NCBI GenBank assembly: GCA_030141605.1 | Contig: JAQGDQ010000922.1 | Span: forward strand, 16,022 to 80,021 | From: Tubiluchus corallicola | Taxonomy: Eukaryota; Priapulida; Priapulimorpha; Priapulimorphida; Tubiluchidae | Length of the DNA: 64,000 bases | Direction: 5' to 3' | Shown: piece after piece, positions 1-39,100 of the stretch | Layout: each line of letters starts with the position of its first letter | How positions within the stretch are numbered: the first letter of the stretch is position 1 | Position numbers and translations under genes: made by a program | The notes under the pieces: generated by a model | Seen by the model: the letters and a program-made list of their open reading frames with translations, nothing else | The model's database searches: none | What the model was told of the DNA's origin: nothing

Positions 1-1495
1 CTACTGGTCTGCTTATTCATTACCTATTTGGCTTTTTGTAAATACATAATTAGTGCATAATTTACTGTGTCAATTTCTTTTCTACTGGTCTGCTTATTCA
101 TTACCTATTTGGCTTTTTGTAAATACATAATTAGTGCATAATTTACTGTATTAATTTCTTTTCTACTGGTCTGCTTATTCATTACCTATTTGGCTTTTTG
201 TAAATACATAATTAGTGCATAATTTACTGTATCAATTTCTTTTCTTCAGGTCTGCTTATTCATTACCTATTTGGCTTTTTGTAAATACATAATTAGTGCA
301 TAATTTACTGTGTCAATTTCTTTTCTACTGGTCTGCTTATTCATTACCTATTTGGCTTTTTGTAAATACATAATTAGTGCATAATTTACTGTATCAATTT
401 CTTTTCTACTGGTCTGCTTATTCATTACCTATTTGGCTTTTTGTAAATACACAATTAGTGCATAATTTACTGTATCAATTTCTTTTCTTCAGGTCTGCTT
501 ATTCATTACCTATTTGGCTTTTTGTAAATACACAATTAGTGCATAATTTACTGTGTCAATTTCTTTTCTTCAGGTCTGCTTATCCATTACCTATTTGGTT
601 TTTGTAAATACATAATTAGTGCATAATTTACTGTATCAATTTCTTTTCTACAGGTCTGCTTATTCATTACCTATTTGGCTTTTTGTAAATACATAATTAG
701 TGCATAATTTACTGTATCAATTTCTTTTCTACAGGTCTGCTTATTCATTACCTATTTGGCTTTTTGCAAATACACAATTAGTACATAATTTTCTGTATAA
801 ATTTCTTTTCTACTGGTCTGCTTATTCATTACCAGTTTGGCTTTTTGTAAATACATAATTAGTGCATAATTTACTGTATCAATTTCTTTTCTACTGGTCT
901 GCTTATTCATTACCTATTTGGCTTTTTGTAAATACATAATTAGTGCATAATTTACTGTATAAATTTCTTTTCTACTGGTCTGCTTATTCATTACCTATTT
1001 GGCTTTTTGTAAATACATAATTAGTACATAATTTTCTGTATAAATTTCTTTTCTACTGGTCTGCTTATTCATTACCTATTTGGCTTTTTGTAAATACATA
1101 ATTAGTACATAATTTTCTGTATAAATTTCTTTTCTACTGGTCTGCTTATTCATTACCAGTTTGGCTTTTTGTAAATACATAATTAGTGCATAATTTTCTG
1201 TATAAATTTCTTTTCTACTGGTCTGCTTATTCATTACCTATTTGGCTTTTTGTAAATACATAATTAGTACATAATTTTCTGTATAAATTTTTTTTCTACT
1301 GGTCTGCTTATTCATTACCTATTTGGCTTTTTGTAAATACATAATTAGTACATAATTTTCTGTATAAATTTCTTTTCTACTGGTCTGCTTATTCATTACT
1401 TATTTGGCTTTTTATAAATACACAATTAGTGCGTAATTTACTGTGTCAATTTCTTTACTGGTCTGCTTATTCATTACCTATTTGGCTTCTGTTAA
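1..1495. repeat. 81-bp minisatellite, about 18 copies
   Basis: Tandem copies spaced exactly 81 bp (starts at 1, 82, 163 and onward) run from the left window edge to about 1495, with point differences between copies. The unit length is a multiple of three, so one frame stays open over several copies (377-607). That frame is low-complexity and I do not regard it as a gene. The array probably continues to the left of the window. Confidence 0.95.
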
Positions 1496-1685
1496 CTACT
1501 TAATTAGTGCATAATAGGCTCTGCCTACATAAACTGGTTGTATGTTTGTAAATTTACCACTGATGATGACAGCAGCAGTCTGTTGAAACGTTTGGCTTAA
1601 TTTTAACTATGTAAAGTAAAACTTTTTCATAAAGTTTTGGTGTTTTTAACTATAAACTGCCACCTTTTGTCCTGTTCTACATACC

Positions 1686-2030
1686 AGCGATTGATGATGA
1701 TGATCATGAAAAGGTCAAAGGTTAAGTGCACCAGGCAACACGTTTGTGTTCACTTGACAACGCATTGCAGTCCAAGCTGTTGTAATGGTAACAGTTTTAA
1801 CAGCTAGCTAGAACATTACCTAGTTCATTTTTTCTTGTTCCCAAGCAAGATCCTTGCTAGTAAATCACTCGATAGAACACTAGCGCATAATTAAGTCCAC
1901 GTAAAAAAACTGAAGTTACTGAACTGTTGTGGCAGAAGGGTTTGCTTTACCCACACGTCACGTGGTAGTTAAAACGCGTTGCTGCGGTACACTTAACGTT
2001 TGACCTGCAGCAACTGCGCGTGCGCACAAC
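1686..2030 (+). mobile_element. MITE-like dispersed repeat, family D, copy 1
   Basis: A segment of about 350 bp whose ends are inverted: one end contains AAGGTCAAAGGTTAAGTG and the other contains CACTTAACGTTTGACC. A second copy lies inverted at 26764-27125 and a partial one at 39445-39660. Terminal inverted ends and several copies within 64 kb suggest a non-autonomous DNA transposon. It ends less than 20 bp from the stop codon of the cyclase, so it would lie in that gene's 3' untranslated region. The superfamily is not identified. Confidence 0.6.
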
Positions 2031-2047
2031 GAAATCGTGAAAAGACA

Positions 2048-30277
<28,230 letters not shown>

Positions 30278-30587
30278 GTGTGCACGCTAAAGCCGTTTCC
30301 CACCAAGCACGAAACGCAGCAGAACAACGCAGCAGACACAGTGTGAACCTGTCTCTACCTGTCCTTCTCAGCTACTGAGCGCATTTATATCTATAGCCTG
30401 AAGCCATAGATATCTAAATGCTCTGCAGATTTCGGCACCAGTGTTCAAGCGTGACAGCTAATTAAGTTGTCGACGTTATTAGAGAGCAGGGAATTAGCGT
30501 GAACCATATAACAGTGTATATTATAATGGACTATTTGTTTTCTTTACATCGACTTCATGTAGTAGTAATAAGTATCACATCTTCTCA

Positions 30588-32648
30588 GGGGCGTATCCAC
30601 ACTTTACGACACCCCGGGTTTATAATGTTGATATCGACTTCGTGTTGTAGTAATGAGTATCATCATCTTCTCAGGGGCGTATCCACACTTTACGACGCCC
30701 CAGGTTTATAATGTTTATATCGACTTCGTGTTGTAGTAATAAGTATCATCATCTTCTCAGGGGCGTATCCACACTTTACGACACCCTAGGTTTATAATGT
30801 TTATATCGACTTCGTGTTGTAGTAATGAGTATCATCATCTTCTCAGGGGCGTATCCACACTTTACGACACCCTAGGTTTATAATGTTTATATCGACTTCG
30901 TGTTGTAGTAATGAGTATCATCATCTTCTCAGGGGCGTATCCACACTTTACGACACCCTAGGTTTATAATGTTTATATCGACTTCGTGTTGTAGTAATAA
31001 GTATCATCATCTTCTCAGGGGCGTATCCACACTTTACGACACCCTAGGTTTATAATGTTTATATCGACTTCGTGTTGTAGTAATAAGTATCGTCATCTTC
31101 TCAGGGGCGTATCCACACTTTACGACACCCTAGGTTTATAATGTTTATATCGACTTCGTGTTGTAGTAATGAGTATCATCATCTTCTCAGGGGCGTATCC
31201 ACACTTTACGAAGCCCTGGGTTTATAATGTTTATATCGACTTCGTGTTGTAGTAATGAGTATCATCATCTTCTCAGGGGCGTATCCACACTTTACGACGC
31301 CCTGGGTTTATAATGTTTATATCGACTTCGTGTTGTAGTAATAAGTATCGTCATCTTCTCAGGGGCGTATCCACACTTTACGACACCCTAGGTTTATAAT
31401 GTTTATATCGACTTCGTGTTGTAGTAATGAGTATCATCATCTTCTCAGGGGCGTATCCACACTTTACGACACCCTAGGTTTATAATGTTTATATCGACTT
31501 CGTGTTGTAGTAATAAGTATCATCATCTTCTCAGGGGCGTATCCACACTGTACGAAGCCCCAGGTTTATAATGTTTATATCGACTTCGTTGTGTAATGAG
31601 TATCATCATCTTCTCAGGGGCATCCACACTTTACGACACCCTAGGTTTATAATGTTTATATCGACTTCGTGTTGTAGTAATGAGTATCATCATCTTCTCA
31701 GGCGTATCCACACTTTACGACACCCTAGGTTTATAATGTTTATATCGACTTCGTGTTGTAGTAATGAGTATCATCATCTTCTCAGGGGCGTATCCACACT
31801 TTACGACACCCTAGGTTTATAATGTTTATATCGACTTCGTGTTGTAGTAATGAGTATCATCATCTTCTCAGGGGCGTATCCACACTTTACGACACCCTAG
31901 GTTTATAATGTTTATATCGACTTCGTGTTGTAGTAATAAGTATCATCATCTTCTCAGGGGCGTATCCACACTTTACGACGCCCTGGGTTTATAATGTTTA
32001 TATCGACTTCGTGTTGTAGTAATGAGTATCATCATCTTCTCAGGGGCGTATCCACACTTTACGACACCCTAGGTTTATAATGTTTATATCGACTTCGTGA
32101 TGTAGTAATAAGTATCGTCATCTTCTCAGGGGCGTATCCACACTTTACCACACCCTAGGTTTATAATGTTGATATCGACTTCGTGTTGTAGTAATGAGTA
32201 TCATCATCTTCTCAGGGGCGTATCCACACTTTACGAAGCCCTGGGTTTATAATGTTTATATCGACTTCGTGTTGTAGTAATGAGTATCATCATCTTCTCA
32301 GGGGCGTATCCACACTTTACGACACCCTAGGTTTATAATGTTGATATCGACTTCGTGTTGTAGTAATAAGTATCATCATCTTCTCAGGGGCGTATCCACA
32401 CTTTCCGACGCCCTAGGTTTATAATGTTGATATCGACTTCATGTTGTAGTAATATGTATCATCATCTTCTCGGGGGCGTATCCACACTTTACGAAGCCCT
32501 AGGTTTATAATGTTATATCGACTCAAAAAACACACCCACACCACACCACCCCTGGTTTATAATGTTGATATCGACTTCATGTTGTAGTAATATGTATCAT
32601 CATCTTCTCGGGGGCGTATCCACACTTTACGAAGCCCTAGGTTTATAA
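30588..32648. repeat. 86-bp minisatellite upstream of cyclase start, about 24 copies
   Basis: Units of 86 bp contain GGGGCGTATCCACACTTTAC and TATCGACTTCGTGTTGTAG. The array starts about 310 bp upstream of the cyclase ATG, so it may occupy the promoter or 5' region. The end of the array merges with a dispersed element (family G) whose other copy, at 40031-40870, carries one related unit. The minisatellite therefore seems to have grown from the edge of that element. Confidence 0.95.
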
Positions 32649-33010
32649 TTCTGCACCACCCATCTCTATTGTGAATCTATTTTTTGTTTGTGTAATGAGG
32701 AGATTAAACAATTAAATTACTTGTGGTGTATTAGACGCACTATTAACCTAGATTGTACGTGGTCGTGATTAATTACATGTATTTGCGTAGCGTTTATATT
32801 CAAGCGGGTTGTGCAACTGCTTGTTGCGTAATACCTTGCACCTGTTCGTTATGTGGCACTTATATAAAAGCAGAACTCAGTGGTGTACTGTGTTATAAAA
32901 TGCGCCCTTTACATGATCCGAGGAGAGTAAGAATTTTTCTAAAATGTGACGCTCTGAACTATAGCCTATTGGTTAATATGCCCCTGAATCTTCTGAGCAC
33001 TAATTCATTA
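32649..33010 (+). repeat. Dispersed repeat family G, copy 1
   Basis: About 360 bp similar to 40490-40870, sharing TTAATTACATGTATTTGC and GTGGCACTTATATAAAAGC. The sequence up to about 33400 has no feature I recognise. Confidence 0.6.
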
Positions 33011-33408
33011 GACTCATAAATAGAGATGACTTGCCATTAACGCTGAATTAAAGTCCTTTACGCCTAGATGTCGTGTCATCTAGTTCAATGAATGTTAATA
33101 TGTAAATGTTTCCATTTAGTAGGTCACAGAGATCTCCTTGACGTTGGGTGCCCGCGTGATTGGATTCTCCGTGATCCTAGATAAAGCGATTACTGCTTGG
33201 GGAATTCGATCAGCTTCCTCATCCGATTCAGTTTCAATGAGGGGCATTGGAAGCCACCTGCGTCACGGCGTGCTTTGATGCAAAGGGTTAGCGAAGCCAC
33301 TGAGTCCCTGCTGGGTGCGATCACAGGGGGTAACGGATGACGCAGGGCAGAAATTGGTGCCTCATTAAATGAGCTTGTTGATTTTAATTGGCAGTGGTGA
33401 CCAGGGGG

Positions 33409-33912
33409 GGGGGCGGCTCGTAGCTAAAATTAGCCGGGGAGCTGCTTCGGAAAATTTTTAGCTATTGCTTTAATACTGTGTAAAACGAAATAAACATATG
33501 TAATTTTAATGTTGTAATTGTAATTTTTAACAAACAAACCTATGAAAGTTTATACATAAAGTTGATAAAATTGTACACAAAAATACTGTTTGCTTACTAA
33601 TAGTCTAAATTGTCACAGTTCAAGCTTGATCGATTCACGGTAAGCACGAGACAACTGACAACAAACTGTGTGAGTGACAGTACTTTTTCTACCTGGGCTC
33701 AGACATGTGTATAGCCGCATGCGCACAACCGCCAAACACACCACGTTGCTGGAGCTGTGAAACATACAGTACTACCCTCACGAGCTCTGGTTCCGCACAA
33801 GTATAAAGAAAGAACTAAAGAAAAAAAGACTTATTATAGTGAATATTATGGATAATATTGAGTGAAAATAGGGGGTGCTGCAGTTCCACAGTACCTATAC
33901 ACGAGCCGCCAC
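33409..33912 (+). mobile_element. Dispersed repeat family C, copy 2, with terminal inverted repeats
   Basis: Begins GGCGGCTCGTAGCTAAAA and ends CTATACACGAGCCGCC, giving an inverted terminal repeat of about 10 bp (GGCGGCTCGT). Internal sequence matches 25930-26450. Non-coding MITE-like element; the superfamily is uncertain. Confidence 0.65.
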
Positions 33913-34279
33913 TGGTGGTGACATCTGTGATCTCCCTAGCTAAATAACAAAATCTTTAACTTGTGTAATAGGCCTAAAACCTCCTTTTTGTTCTTCCGTC
34001 AATCTTAACCGTATCCGTTGTCAGCTAAGAGCATGATAGGATTGTTTCAATTCTTCTGGGCTTAATCGAGTTCACATTTTCACTTTCCAGCGGCTGCTCT
34101 TACTTTGAGTAATAGGGTTTGTAATTACATTTAGTAAAAAAGTTGTTCACTGCGGTTGTGTTGAAATATGTGCTAATTTGGTTGGCTATAAATAGCTAAA
34201 TAGTGGTGTTTCTTAAAGCAAAACTGGACCCAATCTTAAACTGTAGGTCATAACTATCTACTCTTAAGTATTAAAAGAA

Positions 34280-34745
34280 AACATACTATTTTTTCAAAAA
34301 TGACTTACGTGAAAGAATTATTACCTCACAAACACAATTTCACGTTCGCGCCACTAATTTTTTGCTGTTACATGCATTTCAACATTCGTTAGTTAGACGG
34401 GCACAAGCGTCTGCATTTTGGAAACGCATTGCACAAAAAACAGGTACTGTACCTCTCAGTCCAAATGTGTTAGTTTGCGACGTTCGACAGCCAATGCGTG
34501 AGCACAGCTGTAAATTTAAATTTTTATCTTAAAACTTGCCTAGTTTTAGTAAAACACATTGAATTTCTTACAGTAGCACTGTACTTCATTTTGTCGTTTC
34601 ACAAAATTTTACCGCCAATTTTAAGGTATACATTTTAACACCAATTATTACTGCAAAAGCGTTTCTGATGATTAAATAATAGATTAAAACATTTAATTAA
34701 GGGCAGGCGAGCTCAGCTATTGATGACATCACAAATTAACATGAG
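34280..34745 (-). mobile_element. Dispersed repeat family A, rearranged copy
   Basis: The left part (to about 34610) is in the opposite orientation to the copy at 3745-4215, while the right part (from about 34620, AGCTATTGATGACATCACAA) is in the same orientation, so the copy is internally inverted. The stretch from 34760 to 35470 shows no recognisable feature. Confidence 0.5.
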
Positions 34746-35469
34746 CTGCAAACAAAACTTTTAATGCGTCGCAAAACTTCTGCACGCACACGAAGAACAA
34801 GAAAGAAGAAAGGCAGAATAAAAACAAGAAAAGACAGGACTGTGATTATTTATTTATTCATATATTTTTTAATTTTTAACGTCAAACATTTCTCGCAGTA
34901 ATACTACTGTTTATGATAAATAACCAATTACAATAACAACAACAACAACAACAATAACAATTGCAACTATTAACAATCACCAAGAGCCTCAAAATTCACT
35001 TCAAAATGTCATACATTACAACAAAGATGAAAAATTTGCATAAGATAAACCTAATTTAAACAGTAATTCTTAATTAACAACATCTATTTCAAAAAAGGGT
35101 TACAAAACCACTTGGTCAACTGCAGATGGTGACGGTAAATGACGTAAATGACGTAAATGACGTCAAAAATGTAATTCATCGCGGTAAAAAATCGATAAAA
35201 AGTACAGCACTCTTGTGAGGAAGAATTTTTAGCTATGAAAAAAGTTTCAAAGTTCGTGCACAAATCAAAACTAAAAATCTTTGTTTGTAGAACAAATGTG
35301 TTCTAAAAGTACAGTAAGTCTTCACTTAACGACAGCCCGCTTAGCAACGTTTTGTCTTAATAATGACAATTATTTAATTTACAGTTAAGTCCTACTTCAG
35401 GTACCCCTTTCCTTGTACTTTAAGCACAATTATTAGTCTATGTTACAAAACGTATGATGCAATACATAC

Positions 35470-35580
35470 ACAACAAAAAAAATTGTGCACCTCCGCTGGG
35501 ATTCGAAACCGGGACTTGCAGTTTCCGAACACGAGTGTCATTACTGACACCGCGTGGTAGGGGTTACGTTACTTCATCGG
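35470..35580 (-). mobile_element. Probable tRNA-derived SINE remnant
   Basis: The minus strand contains GGTTTCGAATCCCAGC, close to the RNA polymerase III B box and TΨC arm of tRNAs, preceded by CGCGGTGTCAGTAATGACAC in the position expected for an A-box and D-arm region, and followed by a T-rich tail. A complete tRNA cloverleaf is not evident, so a SINE is more likely than a tRNA gene. Confidence 0.45.
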
Positions 35581-35850
35581 AATGAATTATACGAGGTTAT
35601 TCAGACACCGAAGAATAAAAATTCATCACCATTTAGCAGGTACTGCAAGTGTTAATAATAAATATGGTACAACAATATCGTATGCAAAAAAATACATGCA
35701 TACTTAAAACATGCACCGCACATAATGGAAATAGCGAACTGTTCAACAGAATTATCGATTATATGTACACAAAAACAAGTTTTTGAAATCGATTCCACTA
35801 GATTCCACTTCTGTGCACTCAAGATGGCCGCCGAAGATGGCCGCCAAAGT

Positions 35851-36169
35851 TCATGACTTGGGAGTTAAATGTAAAACGATGCTGTTCGTAACGTGCATGC
35901 ATCGTGACCTGGCAATGAAAAACGCTATGATTGCCAGCGAGGCGGCCATCACCACCACCACAAGTCCGCGATTAGTGAACACCTTTAGCTTCTCGTTAAC
36001 GTGCTGTCGTGTTTTCGTCGAAGAGCCCAGGAAACTCGTCTGTATCTGGATAAGTGGCCTGGATTTGTCGCTGAAACTGCGCCACGTCTCTGGCTTCTCC
36101 GTAGACGGGTCAGAAAGGTACTTCTTTTCGCAGTAGCCCGGAAATACGGGCTTCGCTCGAATTCCTCGC
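35851..36169 (-). CDS. Hexosaminidase last exon with transmembrane tail
   Basis: Acceptor TTTTTCAG|GCGAGG. Encodes RGIRAKPVFPGYCEKK, the usual end of the enzyme, followed by a polar linker with WRSFSDKSRP, then a helix of about 20 hydrophobic residues and a tail ending HLTPKS before TGA. The uninterrupted frame makes the membrane tail a real part of this exon rather than a separate gene. Confidence 0.82.
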
Positions 36170-39100
36170 CTGAAAAAAATGAGAAAGTTAATGTAGGAGC
36201 AAGGTAGTGCGTAATTTTTGGTCAGATGCCGAAGAAATACATCAAAAATGGCGCAACGCATTATCATAACTGCAACGTGACTACGTGTTGCAAAAGTTGC
36301 AGAGCAAAAGTTACTTGTGGCAGGACCGATACCTTACTCATTTTCAGTGGTGATCCCTTAAAAACCCCAGTTCCCAACCTTTTGGACCCAATTTTTTTAC
36401 ACTATTTCCTGGTACCCCTTTGCCCATCATGGCCAAATGAAGAACCAACGTTGATGTAATGTTATGAATATTTTTATTATATATATTATACGTATTGCTC
36501 TAATTAAGCTCAGTAAATGAGAGTTCAATGAGATGGCTTCTGTTGCATAGCAGAAACTGACTTTTTGAATCGCTGTTCAGTTTACGACTGACATGTCTGC
36601 GGGGAAATGTTACCAAATTTACAAATTTCTGTTCTAGTTACGTTTGTAATCAGCTACCTGTGTGAAGCCATTTCTGTTGTAGTTACGTTTGTAATCAACT
36701 ACCTGTGTGAAGCCATTTCTGTTCTAGTTACGTTTGTAATCAGCTACCTGTGTGAAGCCATTTCTGTTCTAGTTATGCTTGTAATCAACTACCTGTGTGA
36801 AGCCATTTCTGTTCTAGTTACGCTTGTAATCAGCTACCTGTGTGAAGCCATTTCTGTTCTAGTTACGTTTGTAATCAGCTACCTGTGTGAAGCCATTTCT
36901 GTTCTAGTTACGTTTGTAATCAGCTACCTGTGTGAAGCCATTTCTGTTCTAGTTACGTTTGTAATCAACTACCTGTGTGAAGCCATTTCTGTTCTAGTTA
37001 CGTTTGTAATCAGCTACCTGTGTGAAGCCATTTCTGTTCTAGTTACGTTTGTAATCAGCTACCTGTGTGAAGCCATTTCTATTCTAGTTACGTTTGTAAT
37101 CAACTACCTGTGTGAAGCCATTTCTGTTCTTGTTACGCTTGTAATCAGCTACCTGTGTGAAGCCATTTCTGTTCTAGTTACGCTTGTAATCAGCTACCTG
37201 TGTGAAGCCATTTCTGTTCTAGTTACGTTTGTAATCAGCTACCTGTGTGAAGCCATTTCTGTTCTAGTTACGTTTGTAATCAGCTACCTGTGTGAAGCCA
37301 TTTCTATTCTAGGTACGTTTGTAATCAACTACCTGTGTGAAGCCATTTCTGTTCTAGTTACGTTTGTAATCAGCTGCCTGTGTGAAGCCATTTCTGTTCT
37401 AGTTACGTTTGTAATCAGCTACGTGTGTGAAGCCATTTCTGTTCTAGTTACTTTTGTAATCAGCTACCTGTGTGAAGCCATTTCTGTTCTAGTTACTTTT
37501 GTAATCAGCTACCTGTGTGAAGCCATTTCTGTTCTTGTTACGTTTGTAATCAGCTACCTGTGTGAAGCCATTTCTGTTCTAGTTACGTTTGTAATCAGCT
37601 ACCTGTGTGAAGCCATTTCTGTTCTAGTTACTTTTGTCATCAGCTACCTGTGTGAAGCCATTTCTGTTCTAGTTACGTTTGTAATCAGCTACCCATGTGA
37701 AGCCATTTCTGTTCTAGTTACTTTTGTCATCAGCTACCTGTGTGAAGCCATTTCTGTTCTAGTTACGTTTGTAATCAGCTACCCGTGTGAAGCCATTTCT
37801 GTTCTGGTTACGTTTGTAATCAACTACCCGTGTGAAGCCATTTCTGTTCTAGTTACATTTGTAATCAGCTACCTGTGTGAAGCCATTTCTGTTCTAGTTA
37901 CATTTGTAATCAGCTACCCGTGTGAAGCCATTTCTGTTCTAGTTACGTTTGTAATCAACTACCTGTGTGAAGCCATTTCTGTTCTAGTTACGCTTGTAAT
38001 CAGCTACCTGTGTGAAGCCATTTCTGTTCTAGTTATGCTTGTAATCAGCTACCTGTGTGAAGCCATTTCTGTTCTAGTTACGCTTGTAATCAGCTACCTG
38101 TGTGAAGCAGGTTTTTCAACGATGGTGACAATGAACACAAAAGCCCGAAACCGCCTTGACATCCCCGGAGACATGAGAGTTAGTCTGTCGAAAACTGAAC
38201 AGCGATTCAAAAAGTCAGTTTCTGCTATGCAACAGCAGCCATCTCGTTAATCTGTAAGACGGGGGGGGCACTGGTTTGCATTCGTTCATTTTTCAAGAGG
38301 CGGCATTTTTTTCCTCACGTCTCTGCGTAACACGGGCCAAAACCTGCTAAAGTTACGAACGGTGAAAACCACCCAACTCCGGGCAAAAGGGAGCCGAAAA
38401 TCTTTCTCTTTTTTTACCATATTACCTGATGAGGAGGCAGCGCATGTGATCGATCCTGTATAGAGCATCCGGAACGTTGTTCAATTGAGAATTGCTCCAC
38501 AAACGCTCGGCTACTGCGGACGCACGGGGCCTGCAAATGTACAAGAAAGTTAAGAGAGGAGCATACAATGTCATCGGTCGCAAATAAACCATTAAATTCG
38601 TAGATTTAAGGAAAACGTGGGTGTTTCATGCAGTAGGAATTAAAGCAACACTGGACCCAATCTTAAACTGTAGGTCAAAACAATCGATTCTTTAAAATAT
38701 CGAAAGGAAACTTACTATTTTTTCAAGAATGACTTACGTGAAAGAATTATTACCACACAAACGCAATTAGCGCCGATAGTTCTTCGCTGTTACATGCATT
38801 TCGCCGTTCTCTAGTTAGACGGCCACTAGCGCCTGCATTTCGGAAACGTGCTGCTCAAAAAACAGGCGCTGTACCTCTCAGTTCACATGCATTAGTTTGT
38901 GACGAACTACACATCTTAGACAGCTCATGTGTGAGCACAGCAATAAATATGAAATTTGAATTTTTATTTTAAAACTTGCCTAGTTTTAGTACAACACACT
39001 GAATATCTTACAATAGCATTGTACTTCAATTTTCGCTTTTGCAAACAGCTACAACACGCTCGTGGAATATTTTTGCTGTTGAAAATTATGTTCGTTTGTG

